From: Nepenthes gracilis
Taxonomy: Eukaryota; Streptophyta; Magnoliopsida; Caryophyllales; Nepenthaceae
DNA length: 64,000 nt
Assembly (NCBI GenBank): GCA_033239525.1
Contig: BSYO01000024.1
Coordinates: 496,001-560,000, forward strand
Direction: 5' to 3'
Shown here: positions 32,700 through 44,678 of the stretch, piece by piece
How positions within the stretch are numbered: the first letter of the stretch is position 1
Layout of the letters: each line of letters starts with the position of its first letter
Made by a program: the position numbers and the translations under genes
The notes under the pieces: generated by a model
Told to the model about the DNA's origin: nothing
The model's database searches: none
Seen by the model: only the letters and a program-made list of their open reading frames with translations

Positions 32700-35600
32700 G
32701 GGACTCCTATACAGGTTGGACAATGAGCTGGTGCTCGTCCAGGGTGCAATCCAACTAGAGGTCACACTGAGGGCTTATCCCAGGACAACCTCTAGAATGC
32801 TCACATTCCTAGTAGTGGACCGCTCCTCGATCTACAACACCATCTAAAGACAACCCTGTCTGACCGTTTTTAAGGCTATGACATTGATCCCCCACCTGAA
32901 GATGAAGTTTTTGACCCCGTACAGTGTCGAATAGGTCCTAAGCAATTAGGTAACTGGCCGGATATACTACCTATCCTAGATCATTCCGGTGACCCTCAAC
33001 TAGCTGATTGAAGATGTCAATTTCCATGATGAGACTACCCTATTGCTAGCTCAGTCAGGAAAGTCGACCAATTCCCTTTGGACCCCAACGAGCCTAAGAA
33101 GTGCATGCAGATTGGGAGCTCCCTGTTAGGTTCCCTCCATGATCAGCTCATAGCCTTCTTTAGGCATAATTCTGACGTCTTCGCATGGACGCCCGCTAAT
33201 ATATTAGAGATATCGATTGGAGTAATAGTCCACAAGTTGGGCATTGATCTGATCATAAGCCTGTTCGACAGAAGCGTAAGAACCACTCGGTCGAGAAATT
33301 AATCGTCATACATGAGGAAGTGAAGAAACTACTCGATGTAGGGTTCATCGGGAAAGTCCAATACCCAAACTGGCTATCAAATATCGTCCTCATCAAAAAA
33401 GCAATGAAAAATGGTGAATGTGCTTCGATTTAATAGACATTAACTGGGCATATCCCAAGGATGGTTTTCCATTGCCAAGGATTGACATCTTTGGTGGACC
33501 CTACGTTCGGCCACGAGCTGCTTAACTTCATGGATTCTTACTCAAGATACAACCAAATTAGAATGAGTCCAGAGGACGAAGATCACACTTCCTTCATGAC
33601 AAACTAAGACACCTATTGCTACAAAATCATGCCCTTCAATCTGAAGAATGCTAGTACCACTTACCAAAGGCTCGTCAATAAAATGTTCAAAACACAGATC
33701 GGTTAAACCATGAAGGTGTATGTGGATGACATACTCGTCAAAAGTAAGGCCACTAATAACCATGTTCATGACCAAAATGAGACCTTTAGAATCCTCTCGA
33801 GCACACTAAATGAAGCTAAACCCAGCCAAGTGTGCATTTGGTGTGATATCTAAAATGTTGTTAGGCTTCATCGTCTTTTAACTAGAAATTGAGGTGAACT
33901 CCGAGAAGATAAAGGCCATTCTCAACATGAGTCTGCCCCTAACCGTGACGGATGTTCAGAAATTCATTAGAAGGCTCACTGTCCTCTTCCAATTCTTGGA
34001 AAAATTCTCGAAAAAGTACCTACCGTTCTTCCAAGCTTTTAATGGGACCAAGGCAACCGGCTTCTAGTGGACAGTCGAGTGTGAGGCAGCCTTTTGAGAG
34101 CTCACGCAATATCTCTCCAACCCTCTTCTGCTAATGTCACCATAGGAAGGCGAAAAATTGTATTTGTGCCTGACGGTCTCTGACATGGCACTAAGTTTAA
34201 TCCTTATCCATGAGTTATCCGGCATACAATGGTCGATGTACTATATTAGTAAGGTCCTGACGAGCACCGAGATCCATTATCCACAAGCCAAAAGGATCAC
34301 TATAGCCCTCATATACTCCACCAGGAAGCTGTGCCAGTACTTCCAGGCACACATGATCATTGTCCTAACCGATTAGACACTGAAAAGGATCTTATAGAAA
34401 TTGGACACCTCTAGACTATTGGTCAAAGGGACTGTTGAATTGGGTGAGTTTCGTGGAGTTCCATCCATGGCAAGCCATGAAAGGCTAGGCCCTCGTCAGA
34501 CATCATCATTGAGGCAGCAACCCAAGTTTTAGATGCTCTTGACCTCGCCTAAAATGCCAACCAACTAGGGACTCAGACTTGGATCTTGCATGTCGATGGG
34601 TCATGACCCAGATCGACGGTGTGGCAAGCATAGTTTTGAGGACTCTAGACTGATCGAAGATAAAGTATTCTATAACTCTCGGATTTTTGACCACCAACAA
34701 TGTTGCCGTATATGAAGTATTGTTAGCCAGAGTCCAACTAGCCAAGGAATGCTTAGTAAGATCCCTGGTTGTCTACAATGACTCCAAGTTGGTCATCAAT
34801 CAAATCCTAGGAAATTTCGAGACGTCAAATCCTCTGCTCGTTAAGTACCTTACTAAAGTGAGGGGATTCGCTCAAGCTTTTGGCAAATTTGAATTAGTCT
34901 ATGTCTTGTGAGAAGAAAGACTGGAAGGTAGACCATATGATAAAGGCAGTAGTGATAGGGAACCAAAAACAGTACGCCAAAGACATATAGGAGATCCTCG
35001 CCATCCCAAGTATTGACAACCCTGATTGTGAGGTTCTACAAGTGGTTGACGATAACAATTGGATAACCCTATATAGGAGGTACTTGACCGACGGCATCCT
35101 GTCAGAGAGTCTAGAGGAAACCAAGCACGTTAAGAAGATAGCAGGCTGATACACCATCATGGATGAAAAACTGTACCACTACAGGTACTTGACCCCCAAT
35201 ATGAGGTGTCTCACGCTAGAAGAAGCTAATTATGTGCTAAGCAAGGTGCACCTCAGTATTTATGGGTCCCATATTGGAGGCAAGAATTTGGCCTTCAAGA
35301 TCATGCCGAAAGGCTTCTACTAACCCTCGATGAAGACTGATGCCATGGATTTCGTGAAGAAACGTGACAATTGCCAGATCCATGAGGATGTGACTCATTA
35401 GCCACATACGGAGCTACACACCCCACAATCCCCTTATCCGTTCGCACAGTGGGGACTCAACATACTCAAATCTCTGCCCATAGCGTCCAAGAAAAGGAAG
35501 TTCGTTATAGTGGGTATTGATTATTTCACCGAGTAGGTCGAAGCATCCCCGCTAGCATGGATGACTGAATAGAATGCGACGAAGTTCATTTGTTAGAGTA

Positions 35601-36300
35601 TCATTTGCCAGTTTAGAATTTCTGAGATCATAGTAATTGACAACGGAACCCAATTCAGCAACAAACGGTTCGCCAAGTATTATGTGAGTCTACGAACAAG
35701 GCTGGTCCATACTTCCATTTCTCATCTGCAAGCTAATGGGCAAGTGGAGGTAATGAACAGAACGCTACTGCATAGACTGAAGTCAAAGTTAGAGGATGTT
35801 GGGGGCTCTTGGGCAAACGAATTACCGTCCTATGGTCATACAGGATTACCCCAAGTGAGTCAACTCGAGAAACGCCCTTTAGCCTATATTACAGGATTAA
35901 AGCGGTCATCCTAGTAGAGGTCTGGCTTTCTAACTCTTAGATTAAATGTTTTGACCCATTCAAGAACTCCCAAAAGCTTCAAGAGTATCTTGACTTGTTC
36001 GAAGAAGCCCGAGACACAGCACGCTTGCAAACGACGGCTTACTACTAACGGATTGCATGGTGCTATAACAAAAAGGTAAATGCCCATCAATTCAAAGTGG
36101 GAGACCTAGCCTTACGAAGTATAGAAGTAACGGAAAAAATTGCCCACAAGTACATGCTCGCCCTCAACTAGGAAGGACCGTTCCTTTTCTTAGCCATCCT
36201 CCAAAGCAATGTGTACAAGCTATGTATCCAAGATGGCAAACTAGTTCTAATGACTTGAAACACCTCCTGCCTCAAAAGGTACAACCAATAAGCCTCAGTC
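32700..36300 (+). pseudogene. Tat1 protease-RT-RNase H-integrase
   Basis: Resumes inside the Tat protease region (FLVVDRSSIYNTI near 32805, HLKMKFLTP near 32895). RT follows: CFDLIDINWAYPKDGFPLPR (near 33420), YNQIRMSPEDEDHTSF (near 33550), catalytic VYVDDILVKS (near 33719) intact. RNase H: MYYISKVLTSTEIHYPQAKR (near 34230) and VVYNDSKLVINQILG (near 34765). Integrase: zinc-binding remnants near 35200, PFAQWGLNIL (near 35440), VGIDYFTE.VEASPL (near 35515), VIDNGTQFSN (near 35635) and NGQVEVMNRTLLHRLK (near 35735), so the D, D and E positions are still present. Numerous TAG/TAA stops at former Trp, Gln and Glu codons show decay. Confidence 0.9.
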
Positions 36301-37152
36301 AAATCGAAGTAGGTTTGCCATGTATCATTCAAAGTGCTTGTAGCATGTACCATAATCACATTAATAAAAAAAGTGGTTGTTCATATTTGATTGTTCATTT
36401 GAATGTTTGTTTATTTTCTTAAAAAATCAAATAATCCAGACTATCCCTAGGTCTAGTGGTCTTGGTACGTAGAAATATAAATGGTCAAGAAACCTCAGAC
36501 CCATTACTAAGCAGCCCATCTACGGTTAAATTTTGAAACTCGATCATGTAACCAAGCAGCTCATGTGAGGTTGAACATCACGGCCCAAGGGCTTACGTCC
36601 ATGGAGTCAGACCACCCCATCAAGCGACCACAAAAACCTTAGTGGGCTTTCACAGTATAAGTGTGGCGACCTCCTCTCAAAGGAGAGGGCACCATCAGTT
36701 GACGATGGTCAGTGAGCTAAAACCAAACACAAAATAGTTACGATGTCCTTTGATAGGACTGAGCACCGATGGCCACGTGTGAATGACGGCCTACGACACC
36801 TCTCGAGCCTTGTGGCTGTAGCCATGAATCCCAACCAACCCTAGTGAGCCTCGCTCGCCAACATGCAACAACGTCCCAGCCATGGGAAAGAGCAGTCCAC
36901 ACAGGATCAAAGTGCGGCCGCATTCCCTAAGGGAATGAGCACAATCGGGTTAATGCGCCCAAGACATGTCCAACCACAATAACAGTAATGCTTAGTCGAA
37001 AAAATGAGAAAGAAAAGGGGAAAGAGACTGATGAAAAGCTCGGTATGCAACCATGTACACCAACGATGACACCCTCAAAGGTCAACTCATTTCATTATAA
37101 CAATCAATATGTACAAAGAGGGCCATCTGCTCAAGAAAAATACAAAATCAAC
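36301..37152 (+). repeat. Tat1 post-pol non-coding region with remnant of the shared tandem repeat
   Basis: No plus-strand gene. Around 36480-36620, units of the type 'AAACTCG.TCATGTAACCAAGCAGCTCATGTGAGG' are the decayed equivalent of the repeat of about 50 bp seen at 50.4-50.9 kb and 59.9-60.2 kb. The rest (36620-37150) has no recognised feature. Confidence 0.55.
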
Positions 37153-38760
37153 TTATTGCCCCGAGGGAGAACCATCTGAAGGTTTGGGGCTCCCTTGTGG
37201 ATGAGACGAGGGCCCGGCGGCATCACAAGCAGAGCCCAACAGATCTAACCGCCTCCAACCACTAGCATTCCTTGGGTGAAAAATCAAGACTGGAAAGCCT
37301 AGAGCCACCAGATCCACAATGCGGTGATAGAGGTTGATGCCCGCCCAGTACCTATGCTCCAAGGCTCCCCATCTCATCCAAGCTGAGAGAGGTCAAAAGC
37401 TCCCTCTCGAGCCGAAGGTTCTCGTCTTGAAGGCAAGCACAATCCTACTCCAGCTCGCGTAGCGAGCCCTTGAGGGAGAAGATCTTCACCCTATCTTCAT
37501 ACAGCTCACATTCGGAACGGGAGACCCGCACTACCGCAACTTCGAGCTCCTCTAGGTCAATGTGGCTCTGGGCTATGCGGTCGGTGGAGGCAACCAGTTG
37601 GTGGATCCTCTATGGCAACTAGGAGCAAAAAATTAGTCAATTGAAGTGACTACGAAAGAAAATGAATGAAACAAGAAGGAACACAAGAAACCTCCTCGGC
37701 CAGAGATAGCCTCTCCGAGGGTGGGCAACTTGATGCGTGCTCTTCCCAAGCCAAGGTCTCAACTACAGAGGCACGGAAGGAGGTGCCTCCACAATTTCCA
37801 CAATGTCCTCGGGCTCCTCCGCCTCCAAAATCTCAAGTGCAAGGGGCTCAAAGTGAGGCTCCTCAATAACCTCCCGGCACCCTCCTCAGCCACTCCGATA
37901 ATAGGCTCAACCTCCACCTATACTCGAACCTCAAGCTTCGAGGGCTTCAGACAAAGTCTCTCAGTAACCTCCATAGTCTTGGCTGCCTCGACTACCTCCG
38001 AAGCACCAGGCTCCAAAGACTTAAGGCAACGCACATCAGTAACCTTCTCGACCTCGATGGTCATGTCAACCCCCGTCGTTCTAGGTCCCGCCACCTCGTG
38101 GCCCTCATCTGTCTCCCCCATCGAGACACTAGCTATCGCAGTCATCGAAAAGAGCCTCCTCATCAATAGCAACGGGAAGGCACGGTATGGGCTTCTCGTG
38201 CGAGGACACAGTAGTAATGGGGACACCATACTGGGCCAGAGTTGGTGCTCGAATCGGCCCCTCCTCCTGGGCACCCTTGTGATCTCCCTTAGTTCTTAGT
38301 GAGCCCTTGCAATCTTGCCTCAAACTCGGATAGAGAACGGGAGAAATGGTCGACTCACTCCAAGCCCCACTGCATCTCCGCAGTAATAGCCTCAATCTAG
38401 CACTCCAACTTGTCTGGCCGCACGCAAGCAATCTCCTTTTCCGGACGGGGATGCCTACCCCCCTCATTACGACATGGGGATGCTTACCGTTCAAAGCTCC
38501 TTAAGAGGAGGACAACCAAACACCAATTGGAGGAGGAAGATAATGATGGAACTATGATCAGACCACCCTCATTACGACATCAAAGAGGTCAAGCAAGGAG
38601 TACCACGATAAACTTCAAGTACTTTTTCAAATCTCACAGAACACCATTCAATCCCAGTAGGAAGCAGCATAGGACTCATGCCGGCTTTGAAATCCCACAC
38701 CACTTGATTGGTGTGAAAATGAACCCGGGAGAAAACTGCAAGGAGCCCCTCCATTTATAG
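37153..38760 (-). pseudogene. Tat1 antisense reading frame (gypsy-type transposon ORF)
   Basis: Minus-strand protein-like sequence opposite to pol, as in other Tat elements. The proximal part is low-complexity and acidic (frames in 38494-37918). A GT...AG segment of 73 bases (37691 down to 37619) looks like an intron. After it comes a Leu/Glu-rich coiled coil (IHQLVASTDRIAQSHIDLEE, LQDENLRLERELL; one TAG), then the conserved tail RYWAGINLYHRIVDLV and FPVLIFHPRNASG (near 37350-37240). The same coiled coil plus tail occurs in Tat2 and Tat3. Function unknown. 38761-39058 up to the 3' LTR shows nothing except the PPT. Confidence 0.65.
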
Positions 38761-39058
38761 CCAAGGATGGAGATCGATGAGCTGCTAGTGAGAGGTCATG
38801 CGTGCCAGCATCAACCACCGGGAATGGGTAAGGAATCAATGCCAGACCTAGAATTAGTGTTGAGATCTTTCCAAACAGAGCAACGAATCCTTGCGTCCCT
38901 GTATGGAAAGTTGCAAGGCGCCTAGGAAAGGAGCACACCCTCGAGAACTTGCGATTGAGCATCTCGGGAAGGAACGCATGAGCTAGCCAAGCTATAGATG
39001 TCCCATCAACTAATATACTTGGAACTGGCGAGGCCTAGTCACCTAACATGGGGGCTAG

Positions 39059-40031
39059 TAATGGGTCCAACTATGCTATGAGTTGATCCAAGTCTAAACT
39101 GAGCATGTTCTTGAGCAAAGCCCCATGAGAACAAGAGCCCGAAGGTCCAAACAGTAGGTCCAATCTCTGCAGCAGAATGGGTCGATTGAGATAGGGACCG
39201 GCCAAGCCCAACAGGTAACCCCCTATAACACGACCAATAATGGTGGAGGAACCCTCTAACACAGCAACAACCTAGCCAGCGTAGAGGATGGCGATGCGGT
39301 AGACGCTTACCATTGGTGGCCATTGTCAATGATAAGAAAGGACGCTACTGGCTATCGACCGCTACCACCGCCAGCGTGGCTCGATGAATCACCCGCCGAG
39401 ATGGCCTGGCGAATGTTAGCAAGGACAATTTGCAATCACACCACCACGGCAAAATGACAGCTGACACTGGTGATTTCTATCAACGATCAGTGACCCGCCA
39501 ATTTTGGCATAATAGCTGTCCAAGCTTTGGCGCCAATGTAACATCAGATCATCGTCTATAAGTATCCCTTTCTCCGCTGGAGGAGGGAGGAAAGGAGAAA
39601 AAGAGTAGGAGGAAAAGAGAAGAGATAATCCCAAACAAAGAGCATTCCCTGTCTCTCCCATTCATTCAGTGCCGCTCCCCGCAGAGCACACCACCGAAAC
39701 CAAGCTTTTTGGCTTTCCTCAAAAGCCGCTCCTCATCGAGCGCATCCACCAAAGCCAATCCCTCTGATATCACTCACTTTTCTCCACATAAGTGTATACA
39801 GACATTCCTTTATATCCTCACATCTTTCCATCCATTAAGAAAGATTTTTAACTTAAGTATTAAAGGATAAATCAATAAATGAGTCCCATAAATTCTCTAA
39901 CTTCTTATTTATTCATTGTATTATGCAGGACACGGGTTACCTGGGATAGAGACTGGACCTACCTCAATTCGACCTAACGTAGAAGATCAAATGGTTTCCT
40001 AATCTGTACAATAACTCAAATCTAAGAACAC
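39059..40031 (+). repeat. 3' LTR of Tat1
   Basis: Counterpart of 23814-24775. It begins TAATGGGTCCAACTATG (TG decayed to TA) and ends near CTAAGAACA. Shared landmarks include GATAGGGACCGG, ATCATCGTCTATAAGTATCC and the purine-rich GGAGGAGGGAGGAAAGG tract. The exact 3' end is uncertain by a few bases. Confidence 0.85.
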
Positions 40032-40437
40032 ATCACTCAAAACTTGCTAAAAATCAAAATAGATGCAAACCTACCAAATGAACAAAGTTAGAATGAGCAA
40101 CTCTCCAAAAAAAAAAAGAGTCGGAGACTCGATAACATCAGCACTAGAGGCTTCGAAACATCAACATCCAAAAGAACAAGTTCTAAAGAATGAGGAACTC
40201 TTTCAAACATAGCTACCTGAATTTTACAATTTAAAGCATGAGGAACAAAAAATCTCGTTGGGGCAACAACCTAAACTTGTAGAAGTGAAAACAATTATTT
40301 GACCCAAAAAGGGGCTTAATGAATAGAAACACAATCCATAACCGGTTCTAGAAGAAAGAACTCTCTCATGAAGCAAAGATGCTAGGGATCTCATCAAAAT
40401 CAACAATAGGGTGAACTAGTTGAAATACAAAAGCAAG
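40032..40437. other. Flank between Tat1 and Copia2
   Basis: No gene recognised. GCAAG at 40433-40437 is one half of the Copia2 target duplication; GTAAG at 45319-45323 is the other. Confidence 0.55.
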
Positions 40438-40623
40438 TGTTGGGGGTTGGCTAGTAAGAGTTGGATCCAGAGGAAAGAACACCATGATAATAATGACAAA
40501 TAATAATCACAAAAGGGAAAGAAAGAAATGAGACAAACACAATTTTACATGAAAACCCTTTTGTAAATATGAGAAAAAAAACATGACACCTAATCTATAC
40601 GGGGAGTGACATATATCTCAACA
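40438..40623 (-). repeat. Internally deleted 3' LTR of Copia2
   Basis: Plus-strand start TGTTGGGGGTTGG and end ATCTCAACA match the two ends of the 5' LTR. The region corresponding to roughly 450 bases of its middle is missing, with the break near 40595-40605. The hairpin arms survive as CATG (40548-40551) and CATG (40582-40585). Confidence 0.82.
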
Positions 40624-40639
40624 AACTTTCCCTCACAAC

Positions 40640-42654
40640 CATACGGGATGATATCCATCATATTGGCAACACTGTGACAAATTTCAAACTTGTGCTTCAT
40701 CAATACCTTGGTCATTATATCGAATCCATTCTCTTCAATCCTGACCTTGTCGAGTACCAACAACACGGAGTCCATAACATCTCGCACTCAATGATATCGA
40801 ACATCAATACTCTTCAATTTGGAGTGGAATGAGGATTTTCTACAGAGGTGGATTGCACTTTGACTAACACAAAGTAGCACATACCTCTCCTATTTGAAAC
40901 CAGTCTCCCGGATGAATTTCTTCATTCATAACATTTTCTTATTAGCCTCTGTCACAGTAATAAATTCTACCTTTGTGGTAGATAGAGTAACATACTTTTA
41001 CAACTTCGATTGCCAAGAAACAGCTCCTTCTGTAAACTTGACCATGTACCCTGAGGTAGATTTTCGGGATCAACATCTCCAACCATGTTGGCATTAGTGT
41101 ATCCAACCATGTATGGTTTGTCATCTCCAAAATACAAGCACAACTTAAATGTTTCTCGGAGATATCTCAATATCTACTTTACCTCAAACTAATACACCCT
41201 TCTAGAATTTGACAGAAAAAGACTAACTATGCCGACGGTATGAGCAATGTTTAGTCTCGTACACACCATAGCATATATCAAGCTACTTATAGCTAAGGAG
41301 TAGGGTACACCTCTCATACTTGCCTTTTCAGCATCCGAAGAAGGACATTCGGTTGCTTAACTTAAAGTGTCCGGCCAAAGGAGTGCCACCTCCTTTGACT
41401 TTTCCATATTGAAATGTTGGAGCACCTTCTCAGTGTAACCCTCCTAAGATAGCCACAACTTTCTTGCCTTGTCATTAGGAAAAATCTTGATACCCTGGAT
41501 CTATTTCGCTAGCCCCAAGTCTATTATGGAAAATGCCTTTCTGAGCTGTTGCTTCAACTCCTTGATCCTAGAAGTATCTCGGCCAATAATCAGCATGTCA
41601 TTCACATACAGTAGAAGAATAATGACATCATTTTTCAGAGAACCTCGCACAAAAACACAATGGACTGAAATAATATTTCTGTAGTCTTAACCGACCATAA
41701 CAGATTCAAACTTCTTATACGTCTAGGGGCCTATTTTAGGCAGTGCAAACTCTTTCTTAGACAACACACCAGTTGTTCCTTCCCCTTGACTCTAAATCCC
41801 TCTGATTGTTCCACATAAAATTTCTCTTTGAGGTCACCATGGAGAAATGTTCTCCAGACTTCTAACTGTTCCACTTTCAAATCAAGAACAGTAGCCAATC
41901 CGAGCACTACTTAGATTGAAGGCATCTTTACAACCGGAGCAAAGATTTCATCAAAATCAACACCCTTCTTCTGATTAAATTCTTTCACAACTAGTCTTTC
42001 CTTGTACCTCAACTATGAACTGAGATTGTCAGTATTCAGATGGAAGACCCACTTATTCTTCAGTGCTCGCTTCCCCTTTAGCAACTCTGCCAACTCAAAA
42101 GGGTGATTCTCATGTGGTAAATTTATTTCGTCCTGCATAGCCTCTATCCACTCCATTTTGTACTCATCATCCATGGCCTCTTTAAAACTTTCCATCTCCC
42201 TTCCATCAATGAGTAATACATACTCATCGGCTGACAAACTAACGAAGGGTCTTCAGTCACTTAAGGATCGCCATATTAGAATGTTCTCAGCCGGCTCAGC
42301 AATATCATGAGGAGTGGCATCATCCTCAATCTCATCGAGCATCAAAGTCCCTTGGTCTCCTTCCACTTCAGCAATATCATGGCTATCGGCCTCCAAATGA
42401 ACCACCGCTGGACAGACAGGCTCAAAACTTATATTAGCAGCCCGGCCGCTATCACTGTTGGAGATGACCTTCGTCTTCTTTCCAACATCTTCGATCATTT
42501 CGTCCTCGACGAATATTACATCCCTTGACCGAATGAGTTTTTTCTCAGCTCGGTCATAGAGTCGATATTCAAGCTTGTCTTCCCCATAACCAAGGAAGAT
42601 GGATTCCCTCGTCTTCAACTCCAACTTTATCCTTTCGTCCTTCAGGATGTGCAC
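40640..42654 (-). pseudogene. Copia2 integrase tail, RT and RNase H
   Basis: Starts with the integrase C-terminus (LELKTRESIFLGYGEDKLEYR, 42654 down) and an acidic linker. RT entry: EWIEAMQDEINLPHENHPFE and KNKWVFHL (42150-42030). Further RT blocks are FDEIFAPVVKM (near 41960), EQSEGF (near 41820) and the active-site box YVNDMLIIG (near 41608-41582), in which the first Asp of YVDD is Asn (codon 41600-41602 on the plus strand). RNase H: YLRETFKLCLYFGDDKPYMVGYT (41165-41095) and HWIRDVMD, ending CHSVANMMDIIP next to the PPT. Several frames and stops. Confidence 0.88.
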
Positions 42655-42689
42655 AAATGTTCCATATCAGAACACTCACAAGTGGTTGT

Positions 42690-43858
42690 AGAATACCTTC
42701 ACACCAGGCCATATCTTTTCTAGAACTTTCCTATTTAGTGTCCTACTTAATGACCTTTTGATGGCGTAAATTACGGTTCTCAAAACATCCCTCCAAAATG
42801 AACCGGGAGCTTCGCTTCTAAGAGTACACAACGGAAACTCTCCATCAATGTTCGGTTTATCCGCTCGGCCACCCCATTTAGTTGTGGTGTCTTTGGTGGG
42901 ATCTTTTGGTGCCGAAAACCATGTGACCGACAGTATGTATTAAAAGCTTTGATATACTCGCATTCGTTATCGCTCTGAATGCACTTCAATTTTCTCCCCA
43001 TCTATCTCTCCACCAGAGTATGAAAATGCTCAAAACACTGAAGGCTTGGTCCCTCATCTTAAGTGAATAAACCCACAACTTTCTTAAATAATTGTCAACA
43101 AACGAGATCAAATACTGTGCTCCTCCAAACGACTTCTTCTTGAACATGCCATATACATCGGTGTGAACCAAATCAAGCAGTTTAGCCTTCTTAGTGGACG
43201 GGTTTCCAAGGAATAAAACCCATCTTTGCTTCCCTGCCATACAAGGGGGACAAGTCCTTAGTTTGGCATCTTTTATACCTTGAAGAAGGTCCTTCTTGAC
43301 TAGACTATTCAGTTCCTTTTCGCTCATGTGGCTCAACCGACAGTGCTACAAGTTAGGGGACTCCTCACTCCTTGTAATGCGCACCTCTTTGGTCATGACA
43401 GATGCTTGCAACATATACAAGTCAGTGACCTTCCTTTTACGGGCAATGACTAGAGATCCTCTGGATAACTTTTATATTCCTTCATTGAAGGTGTTACAAT
43501 ATCATTCATCATTTAATTTGCCAGCTAAAATTATATTTAATCGATTATCTCACACATATCGCAAGTCCTTTAGTAATAATCTCGTCCCATTGTTGGTGAC
43601 AAAGGACACATCACCTCTTCTAATAACCCAGGACATCCCTTCGTTTTTGATTCTTAACGCTCCAAAATCTTCGAGAGTATAAGATGTGAACAGTCCCCTT
43701 CTCAACGTGGCGTGGAGTGATGCACCGGTATCCACCACCCAGTCAGACTCATCTTCAGTCATATTTACCACATTAGCCATCTCATATGTCAACAAGAGGT
43801 CACCCTTAGTGACAACTAAGACCAAGGCCTTTTTCTCATCTCGTCCCTTTTCGACCAT
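42690..43858 (-). pseudogene. Copia2 protease and integrase
   Basis: The protease frame 43858-43550 contains DWVVDTGASLHAT, the aspartic active site with S replaced by T. Then comes the pre-integrase zinc region LSHMSEKELNSL..CPPCMAGKQ (43336-43220). The integrase core has VHTDVYG, ISFVDNY, IQSDNECEYI and NGVAERINRTLMES, so all three acidic D, D, E positions are kept. One frameshift lies at about 43000 and stops occur between the protease and pre-integrase parts. Confidence 0.9.
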
Positions 43859-43869
43859 ATTCTCCTTGT

Positions 43870-44640
43870 CCGCATTCTCAAGCTTCTATTTATAATGGTG
43901 CTTTTTAATGTGACCGTTCTTCCCACAGTAGTGACACTCGAGGTTCTAATACCTCGACCATAACTTACTTCTGTTCTTCTCTCCGAATTTAGGTTTGCAA
44001 CCTTTACTCCTTCCTCATGACTCCATAACCAGTAGTTCAGAGTGCGGAGAGAAAGGGGAACCATTCGACTGATGTCTCATCTCTTCATTCAGTATGGCTC
44101 CTTTTGCCATTTCCAGAGTCACCGTGCCGTTTACCGCAATATTGGTGATGGTGATTCTTATCAGCTCCCAGGAGTTCAGTAGGATTGTCAGGAGCTACAA
44201 GCCCAGCACTTTATTTTTAAACTTGATGCCCATACCACTCAACTAGTCCACACATCCTTAGAACTCATTTAAGTAGTCAGAAATGGACGAGCCTTCATTA
44301 TACCGCACTTGCATCAGTTTCATCAGGTAAAACAACTTATTGTTATTGGTTTTGAAAGCGTAGAGCATTTCCAACTTTTTCGACATTGTTTTGTATCTAT
44401 TTCATTTCTGATGTGATTATACACATTATCGTCCACAAATTGTTGAATAAAGCCACAGACCTGCTTGTGCTCAAAACACCACTCCTCCTCTGACTTTGCT
44501 TTGAGCTTTTGAGTGGCGAACACCGGAAGGTGCATGATTTTGACAAATAATAGGTCTTTCATCTTACTCTATCAAATATCATAGTTTGTGTCGTTCAGGC
44601 AAATTATCTTATTTTCAACCTCCATTGATTCTAGTGAAAC
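43870..44640 (-). pseudogene. Copia2 gag
   Basis: Degraded Copia gag on the minus strand. The readable parts are MKDLLFVKIMHLPVFATQKL, EEWCFEHKQVCGFIQQFVDDNVYNHI (44562-44400), a UBN2-like middle near 44200-44330 and, near 43890-43930, a Cys-His knuckle region (TVGRTVTLKSTI in one frame, CHYCGKNGHIKKH-like in another). Frames change several times. Confidence 0.7.
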
Positions 44641-44665
44641 TCAACAGTTGGTACAAATAACCTGT

Positions 44666-44676
44666 CTCTGATATCA
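44666..44676 (-). promoter_or_regulatory. Primer binding site of Copia2
   Basis: TGATATCAGAG on the minus strand, two bases (AG) after the LTR end, differs from the Copia1 site TGGTATCAGAG by one base and has identical spacing. Confidence 0.88.
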
Positions 44677-44678
44677 CT

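Larger units (their letters stand above)
23814..40031 (+). mobile_element. Ty3/Gypsy Tat-lineage element 'Tat1', interrupted by a nested chromovirus
   Basis: LTRs at 23814-24775 and 39059-40031 match along their length but are clearly diverged. The left one is followed by a Tat-type primer site. Interior order: gag (24834-26370), nested element (26371-32699), protease/RT/RNase H/integrase (32700-36300), a short decayed tandem repeat (about 36480-36600), an antisense frame (37153-38760) and a polypurine tract (ACATGGGGGCT near 39047). Many stops and frameshifts show it is dead. A clear target duplication was not found. Gag, the antisense frame and the PPT resemble those of Tat2 and Tat3 in this window. 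Confidence 0.88.

Noticed and set aside
37721..38299. Plus-strand open frame of 192 codons
   Set aside because: Shadow of the low-complexity part of the Tat1 antisense frame, with no family resemblance.
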